DNA of 64,000 nucleotides from Xanthocytophaga agilis (lineage in GTDB: Bacteria > Bacteroidota > Bacteroidia > Cytophagales > 172606-1): positions 62,001 through 126,000 of the forward strand of contig NZ_JASJOU010000016.1 in NCBI RefSeq assembly GCF_030068605.1. The letters are read 5' to 3'. The position numbers and the translations under genes were made by a program. Below the pieces are notes generated by a model, which did not search any database, was not told the DNA's origin, and saw nothing but the letters and a program-made list of their open reading frames with translations. How positions within the stretch are numbered: position 1 is the first letter of the stretch; the number at the start of each line of letters is the position of its first letter. This document shows positions 62,550 to 64,000 of this stretch, one piece after another.

Positions 62550-63092
62550 ATGAAAATAGTCTATTGTCTTTTGATATGCTTATTACTATCAGTATTCATC
62601 TATGGTCAGGAATCTACACATATCTCTATTACTCGATTGACAGTAAATCATCATGGCATAAAGTCCATATTACGTAAAATGTATCGGGAAGAGAAAGATA
62701 GCTTCGAAAGTCCTCATGATGATATTTTTACTGTTTTAAGACTTGAAGAAAAATCCAGATATGTCTATGAAATTAAAGTTGGCATCATTGACTGTACCAG
62801 TTACACACATTTAACCAGTGCCACAAAGGATAGCCTGTTGGGGTATTTCGATTTCAAAGGAGTACCTGTCTTGGTATTCAGTAATAAGGTAACCTCGTTA
62901 CTTACTAAAACCAACCAGCAAAAGAAATTTAATTTTGTAGAAGCGATAATTGCAGCACCGATAAATAAAGAGGATGAAAATAAAATTCCTCCTCCTCCCT
63001 CAAATTTTGAACCTACAATCTGGTATTATACATTAAAAGACAGAGAAATCATTTTTAATAAAGTAATCTTGGATACAAGAACACTAGAATAA
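62550..63092 (+). CDS. Secreted hypothetical protein, 180 aa
   Basis: The ATG at 62550 gives a signal peptide (MKIVYCLLICLLLSVFIYGQ) with cleavage near residue 19; a Met six codons earlier is less suitable. The mature part is small, hydrophilic, with mixed strands and helices. Family not recognised. Orphan gene in the right-end cluster. Confidence 0.6.
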   Translation: MKIVYCLLICLLLSVFIYGQESTHISITRLTVNHHGIKSILRKMYREEKDSFESPHDDIFTVLRLEEKSRYVYEIKVGIIDCTSYTHLTSATKDSLLGYFDFKGVPVLVFSNKVTSLLTKTNQQKKFNFVEAIIAAPINKEDENKIPPPPSNFEPTIWYYTLKDREIIFNKVILDTRTLE

Positions 63093-63131
63093 AGCCAATT
63101 TCTGAGAAATAAGTACTTAAGTTGATTAAAA

Positions 63132-63436
63132 ATGGATTATTATGATAGATATAAGAATGGACAATGTATTGATGTCTGGAGTGAGTTAACAGAAATGCAG
63201 ACACATCCTATTGAACAGCAAACACAAATCGCTAATTACTGGATCTCATGTGTGATAGGGTAGAATATAATCTTAATGTCATTGTTTCCCTTTTACCCAT
63301 ATTTGGTTATACATTTCATGATTTTGGAATCACTTCTGATCATGAGGCAATTCCTTATGAAATTGTCCCAGTACAAGGTACAAGGGAGATAATGGAGTTA
63401 AACAATTACTTAAACCCTCCTGTTAACCATCTTTAA
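63132..63436 (+). pseudogene. Frameshifted immunity-like gene
   Basis: The frame at 63132-63263 encodes MDYYDRYKNGQCIDVWSEL and stops with TAG; the frame shifted by one, open from 63248, continues DRVEYNLNVIVSLLPIFGY and runs to 63436. The two halves read as one small protein broken by a single-base shift near 63245-63260. The start resembles the broken gene at 4139. Either a pseudogene or a sequencing error. Confidence 0.5.
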
Positions 63437-63567
63437 TAAATAATGCTATATAGTTTGGAATAGAATGTCATAAAACAACTGTCATAGTTCCTATTCCTAT
63501 CCATCATGTTTTGGACAGGCTCTTGTAAATCGACTAGACTACCATATTTTGTACTAGCATTTCTATA

Positions 63568-63990
63568 CTACTTGTTCTTTTTTTCTAGTTTGCTTAACGA
63601 TTGTCTTCTTATTAATTCTGCAATGCCTGTTCCATTATACGTATGATCGTTATACTCAATAAATGTTTCATCTTGATAATTGACTTTTAAGACTATGCTT
63701 AAATTCTCTTCGCCGTTTTGTGTGAAGTATATATAAAGCCAATGTATAGGTCGAATGTTGTCAATGTATTTTGCAGGAGCAGATTGTAATGTAGTACAAA
63801 AAGTTTCTATCTCTTTTTTATCAACTATTGTAAGTTTTGCATCATGGCTGAAATGCCACTCGTTATCACTCCATTTCCAACTGCCTTCGCGAATCTCGAT
63901 TTTGCTTATTGACTTTGCGTTTACCAATGGTTTCTTTGAAGTGTCAAACCAGGATTCTCTAAAGTACAAAGTGTAAGAAGCATTAATCAC
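63568..63990 (-). CDS. Hypothetical protein, N-terminus beyond the window edge
   Basis: A 140-residue frame from a GTG at 63990. The frame stays open to the window edge (ten more bases), so the true start is probably outside. The protein is basic at its C-terminus (LSKLEKKNK) and has a WKWSDNEWHFSHDAKLTIVD stretch. Family not recognised. Confidence 0.5.
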   Translation of the reverse strand: MINASYTLYFRESWFDTSKKPLVNAKSISKIEIREGSWKWSDNEWHFSHDAKLTIVDKKEIETFCTTLQSAPAKYIDNIRPIHWLYIYFTQNGEENLSIVLKVNYQDETFIEYNDHTYNGTGIAELIRRQSLSKLEKKNK

Positions 63991-64000
63991 AAATAGTCCA

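Noticed and set aside
1-64000. rRNA, tRNA, reverse transcriptase with diversity-generating repeats, or insertion sequence transposase
   Set aside because: I looked for each by motif and found none; weak tRNA-like folds could be missed by eye.

Overview
The window reads as chromosomal DNA of a gliding Bacteroidota, most likely the order Cytophagales. Pointers are a gldD gliding lipoprotein, a BatD-family protein, LytTR two-component genes, PorT-type outer membrane proteins, TAnnTTTG promoter elements and AT-rich codon use. The genome assignment is inference; no rRNA or tRNA gene was seen.

Layout. 1-5.2 kb holds small orphan, immunity-like genes (including SMI1/KNR4), membrane proteins and decayed genes, among them an outer membrane protein interrupted by an in-frame TAA. 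5.3-11.1 kb is a probable DNA-defence island: an HNH endonuclease, a Nudix hydrolase and a PLD nuclease-helicase-DUF3427 protein of SauUSI (type IV restriction) architecture in one operon, facing a PD-(D/E)XK nuclease. 11.4-14 kb is a more GC-rich, phage-lysis-like cassette (coiled-coil proteins, holin-like protein, T7-lysozyme-type amidase) carrying an array of five GC-rich hairpins. 14-16.5 kb is an AT-rich pair (surface lipoprotein plus partner) bounded by a copy of the amidase 3' end. 16.8-20.9 kb holds azoR/HxlR, a GIY-YIG gene inside inverted repeats, a SanA-like protein and a porin-like protein.

From 21 to 61 kb most genes are core: SSS transporter, clpS, recR, LpxH-like phosphatase, two class A PBPs, a YehL-type MoxR ATPase, TPR kinase, nudK/DeoR, a PIG-L to LytTR operon, nitrilase, pepP, S8 peptidase, guaB, MscS, cobalamin adenosyltransferase, gldD/batD, a PSD1/DUF1501 pair, saccharopine dehydrogenase-like protein and cdd. 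The last 2.5 kb again carries decayed or orphan small genes.

The most distinctive non-coding content is four repeat families: GC-rich TGTAGGGGC hairpins (12.3 kb); an inverted-repeat element present once with a GIY-YIG gene inside and twice without (18.7, 41.8, 50.3 kb); a roughly 160-bp intergenic element (21.2, 24.3, 45.4 kb and on the minus strand at 42.0 kb); and a conserved terminator-like hairpin at gene 3' ends, which usually sits next to that element.
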